In this document: positions 1 through 8,508 of the stretch, piece by piece
Numbering within the stretch: the stretch's first letter is position 1
Layout: each line of letters starts with the position of its first letter
The notes under the pieces: generated by a model
Seen by the model: the letters and a program-made list of their open reading frames with translations, nothing else
Database searches by the model: none
What the model was told of the DNA's origin: nothing
Source: Polaromonas sp. AET17H-212
Lineage (GTDB): Bacteria > Pseudomonadota > Gammaproteobacteria > Burkholderiales > Burkholderiaceae_C
NCBI RefSeq assembly: GCF_002379085.1
Contig: NZ_NBZW01000036.1
Span: 1 to 33,407, forward strand
DNA: 33,407 bases
Direction of reading: 5' to 3'
Program-made: the position numbers and the translations under genes

Positions 1-930
1 ATGGCCATCAAACTAGGTATCAACGGCTTCGGCCGCATCGGGCGCAACGTGTTGCGAGCCGCCGTGCAGAACTTCAGCGACATCGAGATCGTCGGCATCA
101 ACGACCTGCTCGAGCCCGACTACCTCAAGTACATGCTGCAGTACGACTCGGTGCATGGCCGCTTCCAGGGCGAGGTCTCGGTCGAAGGCAACACCCTGAT
201 CGTCAACGGCAAGAAAATCCGCCTGACCCAGGAGCGCGACCCCGCCAACCTGAAGTGGAACGAAATCGGCGCCGACATCGTGCTCGAGGCCACCGGCCTG
301 TCCCTCGACAAGGCCTCGGGTGAAAAACACCTGGCCGCCGGCGCCAAAAAAGTCATCTTCTCGGCCCCGTCGAAAGACGACACGCCGATGTTCGTCTACG
401 GCGTCAACGACAAGACCTACGCCGGCCAGGCCATCATCTCCAACGCCAGCTGCACCACCAACTGCCTGGCCCCCGTGGCCAAGGTGCTCCATGACAAATG
501 GGGCATCAAGCGCGGCCTGATGACCACCGTGCATGCCGCCACCGCCACCCAGAAAACCGTGGACGGCCCGAGCAACAAGGACTGGCGCGGCGGCCGCGGC
601 ATCCTGGAAAACATCATTCCCTCGAGCACCGGCGCGGCCAAGGCCGTCGGGGTGGTGGACCTGACCTGCGAACTCAACCAGGAAGCCACGCTCAAGGAAA
701 TCTGCGCCGAGATGAAGGCGCAAAGCGAAGGCGCGCTCAAGGGCATCCTCGGTTACACCGAAGACAAGGTGGTGGCCACCGACTTCCGCGGCGAGACCTG
801 CACCAGCGTGTTTGACGCCGACGCCAGCATCGCGCTGGACAGCACCTTCGTCAAAATCGTCGCCTGGTACGACAACGAGTGGGGCTACTCGAACAAGTGC
901 CTGGAAATGGTGCGCGTGGTCGCGAAATAA
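1..930 (+). CDS. gap: Type I glyceraldehyde-3-phosphate dehydrogenase with internal deletion
   Basis: Glycolytic GAPDH, oxidising glyceraldehyde-3-phosphate to 1,3-bisphosphoglycerate with NAD+ in the cytosol. The NAD-binding NGFGRIGR (residues 8-15), the catalytic Cys in NASCTTNC (C151), His178 in TTVHAATATQ and the C-terminal WYDNEWGYSNK are all present. The protein has 309 residues, against about 331-332 for the family. Recalled alignment with E. coli GapA places the whole shortfall at one point: GAAKAVG (ending at residue 217, base 651) runs straight into VVDLT. About 23 residues are missing, including the AFRVP segment whose Arg contacts substrate phosphate. The reading frame is kept. 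The gene starts at base 1, so its promoter and RBS lie outside the window. The family call is certain. Activity of this allele is doubtful, and an assembly error is possible. Confidence 0.93.
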   Translation: MAIKLGINGFGRIGRNVLRAAVQNFSDIEIVGINDLLEPDYLKYMLQYDSVHGRFQGEVSVEGNTLIVNGKKIRLTQERDPANLKWNEIGADIVLEATGLSLDKASGEKHLAAGAKKVIFSAPSKDDTPMFVYGVNDKTYAGQAIISNASCTTNCLAPVAKVLHDKWGIKRGLMTTVHAATATQKTVDGPSNKDWRGGRGILENIIPSSTGAAKAVGVVDLTCELNQEATLKEICAEMKAQSEGALKGILGYTEDKVVATDFRGETCTSVFDADASIALDSTFVKIVAWYDNEWGYSNKCLEMVRVVAK

Positions 931-947
931 TTCGCCGCCAGTTGCAA

Positions 948-977
948 CAAAAAACGCGCCTTTGGGCGCGTTTTTTT
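948..977. terminator. Bidirectional rho-independent terminator after gap
   Basis: A hairpin with stem ACGCGCC/GGCGCGT (954-960 with 965-971) is flanked by an A-run on the left and seven T's on the right. It can therefore end transcription both of gap (rightward) and of the convergent pirin gene (leftward). Confidence 0.85.
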
Positions 978-992
978 GTTGGCGGCATCACT

Positions 993-2069
993 TCAAGTGC
1001 CAGTGATCTCCGGCGTCCCTGACGGCCTTTCTTCACGCCCGTCCGGGTGCTTCGCAAAGCGTGCCGGGTCGCGTCCGTGCACAGGCGCATCGCTGTCAAA
1101 CGACCAGCCACCGAACTGTGTGCGCTGGTAGTCGGCCATGGTCTGCGCAATTTCGGCCTGGGTGTTCATCACGAAGGGGCCATACTGCGCCACCGGCTCG
1201 CCGATCGGCTTGCCTTGGAGCAACAGGAACTCGGCCGCCTCGCTGCCGTTGACCAGCTCCACGGCCATTTCGGCACGCACCTCGATGGCAGCCGGGCTGC
1301 GCACGTCCTGGCCGCCGATGCTGACCGACTGGCCCTTGAAGAAGTACAGATTGCGCCGCGTGCCCTGGCCAGCGGCGGCAGGCAAGGTCCAGCGCGCACC
1401 GGGCGCCATGCGTATCGTCCAGATCGCCACGTCAGCATCGGCCTGCGCAGCCCAGGAGTCGGGCGGCGGTGCCAGTGGCTTGCCGGCGTCCTGCAGCCGT
1501 CCGGCAATCACGGCCACCTCGGTAGCGCGGCCTTCGGCGTCTTTGGTGGTCAGGCGCGGAATGTCTTGCGACCAGAACATGGTGAAGTGCGGATCGCTCA
1601 TCTTGCTGCGTGCCGGCAGGTTCAGCCAGATCTGGAACAGCTCCAGCGGGTTGTCGTTTTTTTCGTCCAGCAGCGGGAACATCTCGGCGTGCACGATACC
1701 CTTGCCGGCTGTCAGCCACTGCACGTCGCCGCGCCCGAAACGCGCCATCGCACCCAGCGAATCCGAATGGTCGATCAGGCCCTTGCGCACGATGGTGACG
1801 GTTTCAAAACCGCGGTGCGGGTGCGGCGGGAAACCCGGCACTTTCTCGCCGTGGTACATGCTCCAGCCGTCCTTGCGGCTGAAGTCCTGGCCGATGGCAC
1901 GGCCTGCCAGCGAGACCGCCGGCCCCATGTCGACGTTGGCCTTGGGGTAGGCGTCGTCGTGGTAGGCGCAGAACAAAAAGGGGTCCATCGTCTCCCAAGG
2001 AAAACCGAGAGGCTTGACCTGAACGATGGGACTGGGCGTAGGGGAAGAAGAGGACATGGCAGAGGACAT
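993..2069 (-). CDS. Pirin family protein (cupin fold)
   Basis: Pirin-like bicupin protein of 358 residues. The N-terminal cupin carries the metal-binding pattern HPHRGFETVT (H83, H85), followed by GIVHAEM (H127, E129), which match the four iron ligands known in pirins. Family members act as quercetinases or redox-sensing iron proteins; the substrate here is unknown. The C-terminal part (GQGTRRNLYFFKG onwards) fits the pirin C-terminal cupin. I chose the ATG at 2069. A second ATG at 2057 is equally possible, and neither has a strong Shine-Dalgarno sequence. The frame stays open upstream to 2225, but the residues there are Arg/Pro-rich and look non-coding. The gene converges on gap and shares its terminator. 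Confidence 0.88.
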   Translation of the reverse strand: MSSAMSSSSPTPSPIVQVKPLGFPWETMDPFLFCAYHDDAYPKANVDMGPAVSLAGRAIGQDFSRKDGWSMYHGEKVPGFPPHPHRGFETVTIVRKGLIDHSDSLGAMARFGRGDVQWLTAGKGIVHAEMFPLLDEKNDNPLELFQIWLNLPARSKMSDPHFTMFWSQDIPRLTTKDAEGRATEVAVIAGRLQDAGKPLAPPPDSWAAQADADVAIWTIRMAPGARWTLPAAAGQGTRRNLYFFKGQSVSIGGQDVRSPAAIEVRAEMAVELVNGSEAAEFLLLQGKPIGEPVAQYGPFVMNTQAEIAQTMADYQRTQFGGWSFDSDAPVHGRDPARFAKHPDGREERPSGTPEITGT

Positions 2070-2356
2070 GGCGTTGCTTTCAGAAGTCACCCTCAAGCTT
2101 AGCGGCATCTGTTTTCCCGTGCTTGGCGCCGGCCCGCGTGCACCCACGCGAGCCGGGGTTCGAGGCCACACCGGCCAATTCGGGACACGCCATCGTGGGT
2201 TCGTCCTACAGGATCTGGCCCGCATTGCAGGTAGATTTGCAGTTCGTCCTGTTGAATCTACCCAGAAATTATTTTAGGCAGTACAAGGCCGAGGCAGGAA
2301 AAACTGTCTGCGCACAATTTCGCGCGCATTTTTCGCTCAAATTCCGAAAGACTTCC

Positions 2357-2665
2357 ATGAAATATTCCATTTTGCTGGCCGCCCTGGTTGCTACTCTTGG
2401 CCTGACCGCTTGTGACCGTACGGTTGTCACGCCTCCTCCTGCCGTCGTGACCGTTCCCGGTCCTGCCGGCGCTACGGGTGCCACGGGTTCTACCGGCTCC
2501 ACCGGTTCTACCGGTTCGACGGGTTACACCGGCGCGACTGGTTCCACCGGCCCTAGCGGTGGTGCTACCGGCGCTACTGGCGCAACGGGTGCCACCGGCG
2601 CTACCGGTACCACCGGCGCCACCGGCGCTACCGGCGACACCGTGATTGTTGTCCCGCAAAAGTAA
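2357..2665 (+). CDS. Collagen-like Gly-X-Thr repeat lipoprotein
   Basis: A 102-residue exported lipoprotein. MKYSILLAALVATLGLTAC is a type II signal peptide with lipobox LTAC, lipidated Cys at residue 19. After a short Pro/Val linker come about eleven Gly-X-Y triplets (GAT, GST, GYT, GPS), one extra Gly, then nine more (GAT, GTT, GDT), ending DTVIVVPQK. Bacterial collagen-like proteins form trimeric rods; Thr at Y with little Pro resembles the Gly-X-Thr type found in Bacillus exosporium and surface proteins. I infer a short, lipid-anchored periplasmic or surface fibre. Its partner and role are unknown. The start is the ATG before the signal peptide; the RBS is weak. The upstream 287 bases hold no gene, but GTAGATT/AATCTAC (2231-2237 and 2255-2261) form a small inverted repeat. 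Confidence 0.85.
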   Translation: MKYSILLAALVATLGLTACDRTVVTPPPAVVTVPGPAGATGATGSTGSTGSTGSTGYTGATGSTGPSGGATGATGATGATGATGTTGATGATGDTVIVVPQK

Positions 2666-2730
2666 GCTTTCATCGCTCGGCCAGCCCTTTCGGGGCTGGC
2701 TGGCGTGATGCGGGTGCGCCACCGGTGCAC

Positions 2731-2778
2731 CCATGAAAAAGGCCCCAGCCACCGAGGTGACTGGGGCCTTTTTCATGG
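2731..2778. terminator. Bidirectional terminator, perfect 18-bp stem
   Basis: CCATGAAAAAGGCCCCAG (2731-2748) is repeated exactly inverted at 2761-2778, with a 12-base loop. The A/T runs inside the stem suit termination of both the collagen-like gene and the convergent ABC exporter operon. A weaker GGCCAGCCC/GGGCTGGCTGG hairpin lies just before it, at about 2679-2703. Confidence 0.85.
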
Positions 2779-2828
2779 CCGGGCAGACTTGGCGTAGGCG
2801 CCGGGTTCGCCTCTCGATTGCCCCTTGA

Positions 2829-3586
2829 TCAGGCCTTCAATTTCCAGCCAGTGCGAAAGATCCACCACACGGCGCCCAGGCACAGCGCCAGGAAGCCCAG
2901 GATGGCGGCGACGCTGATGCCGACGTTGACATCCGCCACGCCGTAAAAGCTCCAGCGGAATCCGCTGATCAGGTAGACCACCGGGTTGAACAGCGCAATC
3001 TTCTGCCACAGCGGCGGCAGCATGTTGATGGAATAAAACGCGCCGCCCAGAAAGGTCAGCGGCGTCACCACCATCAGCGGCACCACCTGCAGTTTCTGGA
3101 AGTTGTCCGCCCAGAGACCGATGATGAAACCGAACAGGCTGAAGGTCAGCGCGGTCAGCAGCAGAAAGCACAGCATCCAGAACGGGTGCGCAATGCTGTA
3201 GGGCACGAACAGGCGCGCCGTGGCCAGGATCAGCAGGCCCAGCATCACGGACTTGCTGGCCGCCGCGCCCACGTAACCCATCGCCACCTCCATGGACGAC
3301 ACCGGCGCCGACAGCAGCTCGTAAATCGTGCCCGACCATTTCGGCATGTAGATGCCGAACGCGGAATTGGAGATGCTTTCATTGAGCAGCGACAGCATGA
3401 TCAGGCCGGGAATGATGAAGGCGCCGTAGCTGATGCCGTCGATGTCGCCCATGCGCGAACCAATCGCCGCACCGAACACCACGAAGTACAGCGAGGTCGA
3501 CAGCACCGGCGAGGCGATGGACTGGGTCAGCGTGCGGAAGGTGCGCGCCATCTCGAATCGATAGATGGCGCGGACAGCGTGCCAGT

Positions 3587-3590
<4 letters not shown>
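2829..3590 (-). CDS. ABC-2 type exporter permease (YadH-like)
   Basis: Membrane subunit of an ABC exporter, 253 residues, close to E. coli YadH (256). It has six predicted hydrophobic segments, beginning at ASPVLSTSLYFVVFGAAIG, and the typical FLGGAFYSINMLPPLWQ re-entrant segment before the last helices. The start codon overlaps the stop of the ATPase gene as ATGA, so the two are translationally coupled. The exported substrate is unknown; relatives are annotated for drugs, polysaccharide or lipid precursors. Confidence 0.92.
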
Positions 3591-4537
<947 letters not shown>

Positions 4538-4631
4538 ATCGGGCTTCCGTTTGATGTGGGCGCTGGTGAAGGTGCAGCGGCCCGCGTCACTGTAACCGGA
4601 ACGCATGAAGGCTGCTCGCGCCGGGCCAGCG

Positions 4632-5033
4632 TCACAGGTAGCTGGTGATGGCAGGCGCCTGGGACCAGTTGTCGTGTTTGCCGTCCACATAGGTGATGGG
4701 GGCTGCGGCCAGTTCTTCGGGCGTCACATCTTCCAGGCAGCCCAGGTTCACGCCGTAGATGCTGTGGCCATCGGGGGTTTTGCCGATGCCGAAGGCGCGC
4801 ACCCCGCAGTGTTTGCAGAAAAGGTGTTCGTTGCGCATCGTGTTGAACCGGTACTGGGTCAGCTCCGCCTGGCCCGACAGCAGCCGGAAATCTTCGGGCG
4901 CGACGATCGCCGGCCAGAAGCGGTTGCGCGAACAGATCGAGCAGTTGCAGCGGTAGGTACTGGCGCTCAAATCAATGTCGGCCTCAAAGCGGACCGCGCC
5001 ACAGTGGCAGCTGCCATGAAAAGTCTTTTTCAT
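4632..5033 (-). CDS. GFA-family zinc protein (CENP-V/GFA domain)
   Basis: A 133-residue protein of the glutathione-dependent formaldehyde-activating (GFA) fold. Its zinc ligands are visible: C9 and C11 in GSCHCGAVRF, C29/C31/C34 in CNCSIC, and C73/C76 in CKHCG. The founding member, Gfa, binds the S-hydroxymethylglutathione adduct, but most homologues have no proven activity. I use the ATG at 5033; a TTG four codons earlier is less likely. It is the last gene of the six-gene run that starts at 7646. A second GFA paralogue lies at 6822, so this operon carries two divergent copies. Confidence 0.9.
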   Translation of the reverse strand: MKKTFHGSCHCGAVRFEADIDLSASTYRCNCSICSRNRFWPAIVAPEDFRLLSGQAELTQYRFNTMRNEHLFCKHCGVRAFGIGKTPDGHSIYGVNLGCLEDVTPEELAAAPITYVDGKHDNWSQAPAITSYL

Positions 5034-5069
5034 CGGCGTTGTCAATGGTAAGTTGCCAAGGGTAAATGG

Positions 5070-5777
5070 TCAGGGCCTGGGATAGTTGAGCGCCGGGTAC
5101 CAGTCGCTGCCGCGGCCTTCGGGCGTGCTGTCCAGAATGGTCCACAGCGGCATCAGGTCGGGCGCGCCGCGCGGGTCCTGGCCCGGGTCGGCGGTGGCCG
5201 CGCCCATCTCGCCGCTCCAGAAGTGTCGCAGGCTGCCGTCACGCCGCGTGAAGACGTTGAAGGCCGGCACGTCGGCGTCCTGCGCACTCACATAGTCGCG
5301 GGTGTAGTCGCCGCGCACATCCGAGTACAGCTGCAGGTGGCGCCAGCCGCGTTCTTTTTTGAAGGCCAGCAGGCGGGCGATCGGCGAGCGCGCCACCACC
5401 ACCAGCGCGATGCGCTGCGCCACATCCTCGGCTTCGCCGTCCCAAGCCGACAGCAGCGAGGTGCACATCGGGCAGGGCTGCTTGCGTTGGGGTCCGAACA
5501 TGTAGCTGTAGACGGCCAGCGTCTGCTTGCCTGCGAACAGTTCCGAAAAACGCACCGGGCCGTCCTCGCCCTCGAAGTCATAGTCCTTCGGCAGGACGCC
5601 GCCGGGCGGCAGTTCGCGCCGTTGCTGCGCCACGCGTTCGATGTGGCGCCTGAGCTCGATCTCCTCGGCCAGCAGCGCATCGCGTGCGCGCCGGTAGTCT
5701 GCGCTTTCATTGGGGAAGCGGACCCCGTTGTTCAGTGCCAGCTGTTTGGCCGGCTTCAGGGGCTGTGTTGCGTTCAT
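5070..5777 (-). CDS. DUF899 thioredoxin-fold protein
   Basis: A 235-residue protein of the DUF899 family (thioredoxin-like, no assigned reaction). Typical features are the long N-terminal helix RRARDALLAEEIELRRHIERV, the segment VLPKDYDFEG, and PCPMCTSLLSAWDG with C102 and C105, a CxxC-like pair where thioredoxins keep their active site. LPPGGVLPKDYDF and the C-terminal DWYPALNYP are also usual. The start at 5777 is preceded by AGGTG. The gene is 36 bases upstream of the GFA gene and 27 bases downstream of DUF1579, which suggests co-transcription. A redox or detoxification role is inference only. Confidence 0.88.
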   Translation of the reverse strand: MNATQPLKPAKQLALNNGVRFPNESADYRRARDALLAEEIELRRHIERVAQQRRELPPGGVLPKDYDFEGEDGPVRFSELFAGKQTLAVYSYMFGPQRKQPCPMCTSLLSAWDGEAEDVAQRIALVVVARSPIARLLAFKKERGWRHLQLYSDVRGDYTRDYVSAQDADVPAFNVFTRRDGSLRHFWSGEMGAATADPGQDPRGAPDLMPLWTILDSTPEGRGSDWYPALNYPRP

Positions 5778-5804
5778 GGCTGCACCTGTCGTTCAATCGC
5801 TGTT

Positions 5805-6317
5805 TTACTTCACCCGCCGGTAGGTGGCCGTCATGAAACGTTTCCAGCTGCCGTCGGCCTGGATCACCTGCGAGGCCAGCTCGTACGTGTCGGGTCCCTG
5901 CAAGGTGATGATGTCCTGGTAACGCACCAGCGTGCCGTCGCCGCTGAACGACGGGCCTTCCGTGTCCAGCGTCAGCACCTTGTCGGCCGCGTCCAGCGAG
6001 CCCGTGTAGTGCCACAGGTGCGTCATCATCGAACCGACAAAGGTGCCGACAAAGGCGCTTTTCTGCGGGTCGTACCCGAGTGTGATCAGCATGTGGGCCG
6101 GGCTGCCGTCGGGCATGCTGCCCTGGCTTTCGCACAGCACCCACAACTCGCCCAGGCGGCGCCCGGTTTGCTGGCCCGCGTGTTTCATGGCCGGCTGGCC
6201 CGGGCCCATGTCCGCCTCGCCTGCAAACGTCCATTCGCCCACCAGTTGCTGCAGCCAGCGGTGCTGGGCCAGCGCCGCCGCGGCGGCGCAGGGGTCTTGT
6301 TGTTCTGTACTGGACAT
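5805..6317 (-). CDS. DUF1579 family protein
   Basis: A 170-residue protein matching DUF1579. The family pattern is WLQQLVGEWTFAGEADMGPG near the N-terminus, then GYDPQKSAFVGTFVGSMMTHLWHY in the middle, a beta-rich barrel resembling lipocalin-like proteins. No catalytic residue can be named. There is no signal peptide, so it should be cytosolic. It lies between the VOC and DUF899 genes with gaps of 13 and 27 bases, and AGG precedes the ATG. DUF1579, DUF899, VOC and GFA genes often occur together in soil bacteria, but their common task is not established. Confidence 0.85.
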   Translation of the reverse strand: MSSTEQQDPCAAAAALAQHRWLQQLVGEWTFAGEADMGPGQPAMKHAGQQTGRRLGELWVLCESQGSMPDGSPAHMLITLGYDPQKSAFVGTFVGSMMTHLWHYTGSLDAADKVLTLDTEGPSFSGDGTLVRYQDIITLQGPDTYELASQVIQADGSWKRFMTATYRRVK

Positions 6318-6330
6318 GACAACCTGCCTT

Positions 6331-6756
6331 TCAGGGCATGGGCAGCGGGTTGATGACCATCCAGCCCACGCCGAAGCGGTCGGTCACCATGCCGAAGGAC
6401 GAAGCGTAAAAGGTCTTGCCCAGCGGCATCTGCACCTGCCCGCCGTCGCTCAGCGCCTTGAACAGGCGCGCCGCCTCCGCGTCGGTGGGCGCGGTGAGCG
6501 TCAACGAAAAACCCTTGAACTCCGGCTTGCCGCCGAAAGTCATGCCGTCGGAGGCCATCACCTGCGTCTCGCCGATGCGCAGGTTGGAATGCATGATCTT
6601 GTCCTCCGAGCCCGGGGGGCACATGCCCGGCTGCTGTGGCTCGGGGTTCTCCTTGAAGCGCATCATCGCCGTCACTTCGGCGCCCAGCGCGGTTTTGTAA
6701 AACGTCAGGGCCTCTTCGCAGCGGCCGTCAAAAAACAGATAGGGTTGAACGAGCAT
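6331..6756 (-). CDS. VOC / PhnB-like (glyoxalase-bleomycin resistance fold)
   Basis: A 141-residue vicinal-oxygen-chelate protein. It begins MLVQPYLFFDGRCEEALTFY, the usual first beta-alpha unit of the PhnB/3-demethylubiquinone methyltransferase-like subfamily. It continues through MHSNLRIGETQVMASD and ends YASSFGMVTDRFGVGWMV. The start at 6756 has AAGGAG six bases upstream. E. coli PhnB-like proteins lack a known enzyme activity, so no substrate is proposed. The frame remains open further upstream, but that part overlaps the GFA gene in another frame. Confidence 0.88.
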   Translation of the reverse strand: MLVQPYLFFDGRCEEALTFYKTALGAEVTAMMRFKENPEPQQPGMCPPGSEDKIMHSNLRIGETQVMASDGMTFGGKPEFKGFSLTLTAPTDAEAARLFKALSDGGQVQMPLGKTFYASSFGMVTDRFGVGWMVINPLPMP

Positions 6757-6821
6757 GGTGATCTCCTTGGTTCGGTGAATCAGTGGATGACGGGGCGTTT
6801 GTGAGCGGGTCTGGCGACCCC

Positions 6822-7169
6822 CTACTTGGACCGTCCGTCGAAGTGCTGGACGGGAATGGCGGCAAGATCCACCCCTTCCAGGCAGCGGACATTGACCGCG
6901 GCCATGCGGTGTCCTTTGGGGTCCACACCCTCGCCATAGGCATGAATGCCGCATGTCTTGCAGAAGCGGTGTTCGATGACATGTTTGTTGAAGGTGTAGG
7001 TGGCCATGGCGTCTTCCGGCGTGAGGAGGCGCAGCTTCTCGCGCGGCACAAACCACATCAGCGCGCCCTTGCGGGTGCAGATGGAGCAGTTGCATTCCAT
7101 GGCCCCGGTGAGTTCGCCTTCCACTTCAAACGCGACTTTGCCGCAGTGGCAGCTGCCCTGGTAGACCAT
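6822..7169 (-). CDS. GFA-family zinc protein, second copy
   Basis: A 115-residue GFA-domain protein with C7/C9 (GSCHCGKVAF), C26/C28/C31 (CNCSIC) and C70/C73 (CKTCG). It is only moderately similar to the copy at 4632-5033, so this is an old paralogue rather than a recent duplication. GAGGAGG lies eight bases before the ATG, a strong RBS. Its start is three bases after the stop of the upstream VOC gene. Function as for the family: zinc-dependent handling of thiol adducts is possible, unproven. Confidence 0.9.
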   Translation of the reverse strand: MVYQGSCHCGKVAFEVEGELTGAMECNCSICTRKGALMWFVPREKLRLLTPEDAMATYTFNKHVIEHRFCKTCGIHAYGEGVDPKGHRMAAVNVRCLEGVDLAAIPVQHFDGRSK

Positions 7170-7172
7170 GCT

Positions 7173-7646
7173 TCAGGCCTCCTCAAAAGCGTGCTGCAGG
7201 CGCTGCACGTCGATCTTGTGCATCTTCATCATGGCCTGCATGGCGGCCTTCGATTTGGCGCCATTTTTGTCCTGCAGCATCTCGCCCAGGGCGGAAGGAA
7301 TGATTTGCCAGGACAGGCCGAACTTGTCGGTCACCCAGCCGCAGGGCTGGGGCTGCCCGCCTTCGGAGAGCTTGCCCCAGAGCTCATCGACTTCCTCCTG
7401 CGTCTTGCAGTCGACAAACAGCGAGATCGCCGGCGTGAAGCTGAAGTGTGGTCCGCCGTTGAAGGCGATCAGCTCCTGCCCCTCGATCTGGAAACTGGCG
7501 GACATCACCGTGCCCTTGGGTGCGGGACCGCCTTCGGCATACCGCCTGATCTCCCCTGTTTTCGAGTTTCTGAAGATGGAGGTGTAGAAGTTCATGGCTT
7601 CCTCAGCCTGGTCGTTGAACCACAGGAAGGGCGTGATTTTTTGCAT
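7173..7646 (-). CDS. VOC superfamily protein (PhnB-like), first gene of operon
   Basis: A 157-residue VOC protein: MQKITPFLWFNDQAEEAMNFY at the start, FSFTPAISLFVDCKTQEEVDELW as the second half, then PCGWVTDKFGLSWQIIP. A C-terminal helix (KAAMQAMMKMHKIDVQRLQHAF) is typical of this subgroup, often annotated as 3-demethylubiquinone-9 methyltransferase-like without evidence. AAGGAG precedes the ATG at 7646. It is the promoter-proximal gene of the six-gene operon and faces the TetR gene across 134 bases that hold two operators. Confidence 0.88.
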   Translation of the reverse strand: MQKITPFLWFNDQAEEAMNFYTSIFRNSKTGEIRRYAEGGPAPKGTVMSASFQIEGQELIAFNGGPHFSFTPAISLFVDCKTQEEVDELWGKLSEGGQPQPCGWVTDKFGLSWQIIPSALGEMLQDKNGAKSKAAMQAMMKMHKIDVQRLQHAFEEA

Positions 7647-7715
7647 GGGAATGCTCCTTGGAATCGCTGGCCAACCATTGCCTGCGTTATCAAACAGGGG
7701 TATCGTGACGATGTT

Positions 7716-7763
7716 GTGTACACCGTCCACAAAAGAATAGCAAAGATAATGGACGGCGTCCAC
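7716..7763. promoter_or_regulatory. Paired TetR-type operators between divergent genes
   Basis: Two 15-base sites match after reverse-complementing the first: GTGGACGGTGTACAC (minus strand of 7716-7730) and ATGGACGGCGTCCAC (7749-7763). The second contains the palindrome TGGAC-GGC-GTCCA. Centres are 33 bases apart, about three helical turns, so both lie on one face of the DNA. Their place between a tetR gene and a divergent operon implies autoregulation and control of the VOC/GFA operon. Confidence 0.7.
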
Positions 7764-7780
7764 ATAAAAAGTAACAAACC

Positions 7781-8443
7781 ATGACAGCCCTGTCCATCAC
7801 GCCGCCGATCGCACCGCCGGCCCGCAGCACCTACCGCCATGGCGACCTGCGCCGCGCGCTGCTGGACGCCGGCATCGAGCTGGCGCGCGCGGGTGGGCCG
7901 GAAGCCGTGGTGCTGCGCGAGGCCACCCGCCGCGCGGGGGTGGCGCCCAACGCCGCCTACCGGCATTTCGCCAGCCGCCAGGCCCTGCTGCAGGCGGTGC
8001 GGGCGGCCGCGCTGTCGGCCGTGGCCCAGGCCATGGAGGCGGAGCTGGCCGCCGTGCCCGCCGGCTTGGGCCCGGCCGACCTGGCCCGCGCCAGCGTGCG
8101 CGCCGTCGGCACCGGCTACCTGCGCTTTGCCCAGACAGAGACCGGGCTGTTCCGCACCGCCTTTGCCGCCTCCGACGACATGAAGGGCGAAGCCCCGCGC
8201 GACCCCGACAAGGCCGGCCCGGGTGGCCTGAACCCGTTCGAGCTGCTGGGCGCCGCGCTCGACAAGCTGGTTGCCGCCGGCGTGATGCCGCCCGAGCGCC
8301 GACCCGGCGCCGAGTTCCTCGCCTGGTCCGCCGTGCACGGCCTGGCCATGCTGGTCATCGACGGCCCGCTGGGCCCGGTGATCGGCCCGCAAATGCAGCT
8401 GGTCGGCCAGCGCCTGCTCGACATGGTCGAAAAGGGGCTGTGA
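7781..8443 (+). CDS. TetR/AcrR family transcriptional regulator
   Basis: A 220-residue one-component repressor. The N-terminal TetR helix-turn-helix spans about residues 19-65 (YRHGDLRRALLDAGIELA, then VVLREATRRAGVAPNAAYRHFASRQALL). The C-terminal ligand domain includes YLRFAQTETGLFRTAF and a W-x-x-VHGLAML segment that fits the WHG-type TetR C-terminal domain. It is transcribed away from the VOC/GFA/DUF899/DUF1579 operon, with two similar operators in the shared spacer. I infer that it represses both units until it binds an unknown small molecule. Confidence 0.92.
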   Translation: MTALSITPPIAPPARSTYRHGDLRRALLDAGIELARAGGPEAVVLREATRRAGVAPNAAYRHFASRQALLQAVRAAALSAVAQAMEAELAAVPAGLGPADLARASVRAVGTGYLRFAQTETGLFRTAFAASDDMKGEAPRDPDKAGPGGLNPFELLGAALDKLVAAGVMPPERRPGAEFLAWSAVHGLAMLVIDGPLGPVIGPQMQLVGQRLLDMVEKGL

Positions 8444-8508
8444 GCCGCCCTTGCACCTTTTCTTTCAAACCTGATGAAAATGGGTGACACCCGAACAGGA
8501 GTCACCCC

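Noticed and set aside
1047..2102. Long plus-strand open frame opposite pirin
   Set aside because: Antisense of a gene with clear pirin motifs; no RBS and no recognisable domain.
2470..2640. Tandem DNA repeat considered as non-coding satellite
   Set aside because: Period nine and glycine phase agree with a coding collagen-like protein having a signal peptide and lipobox.
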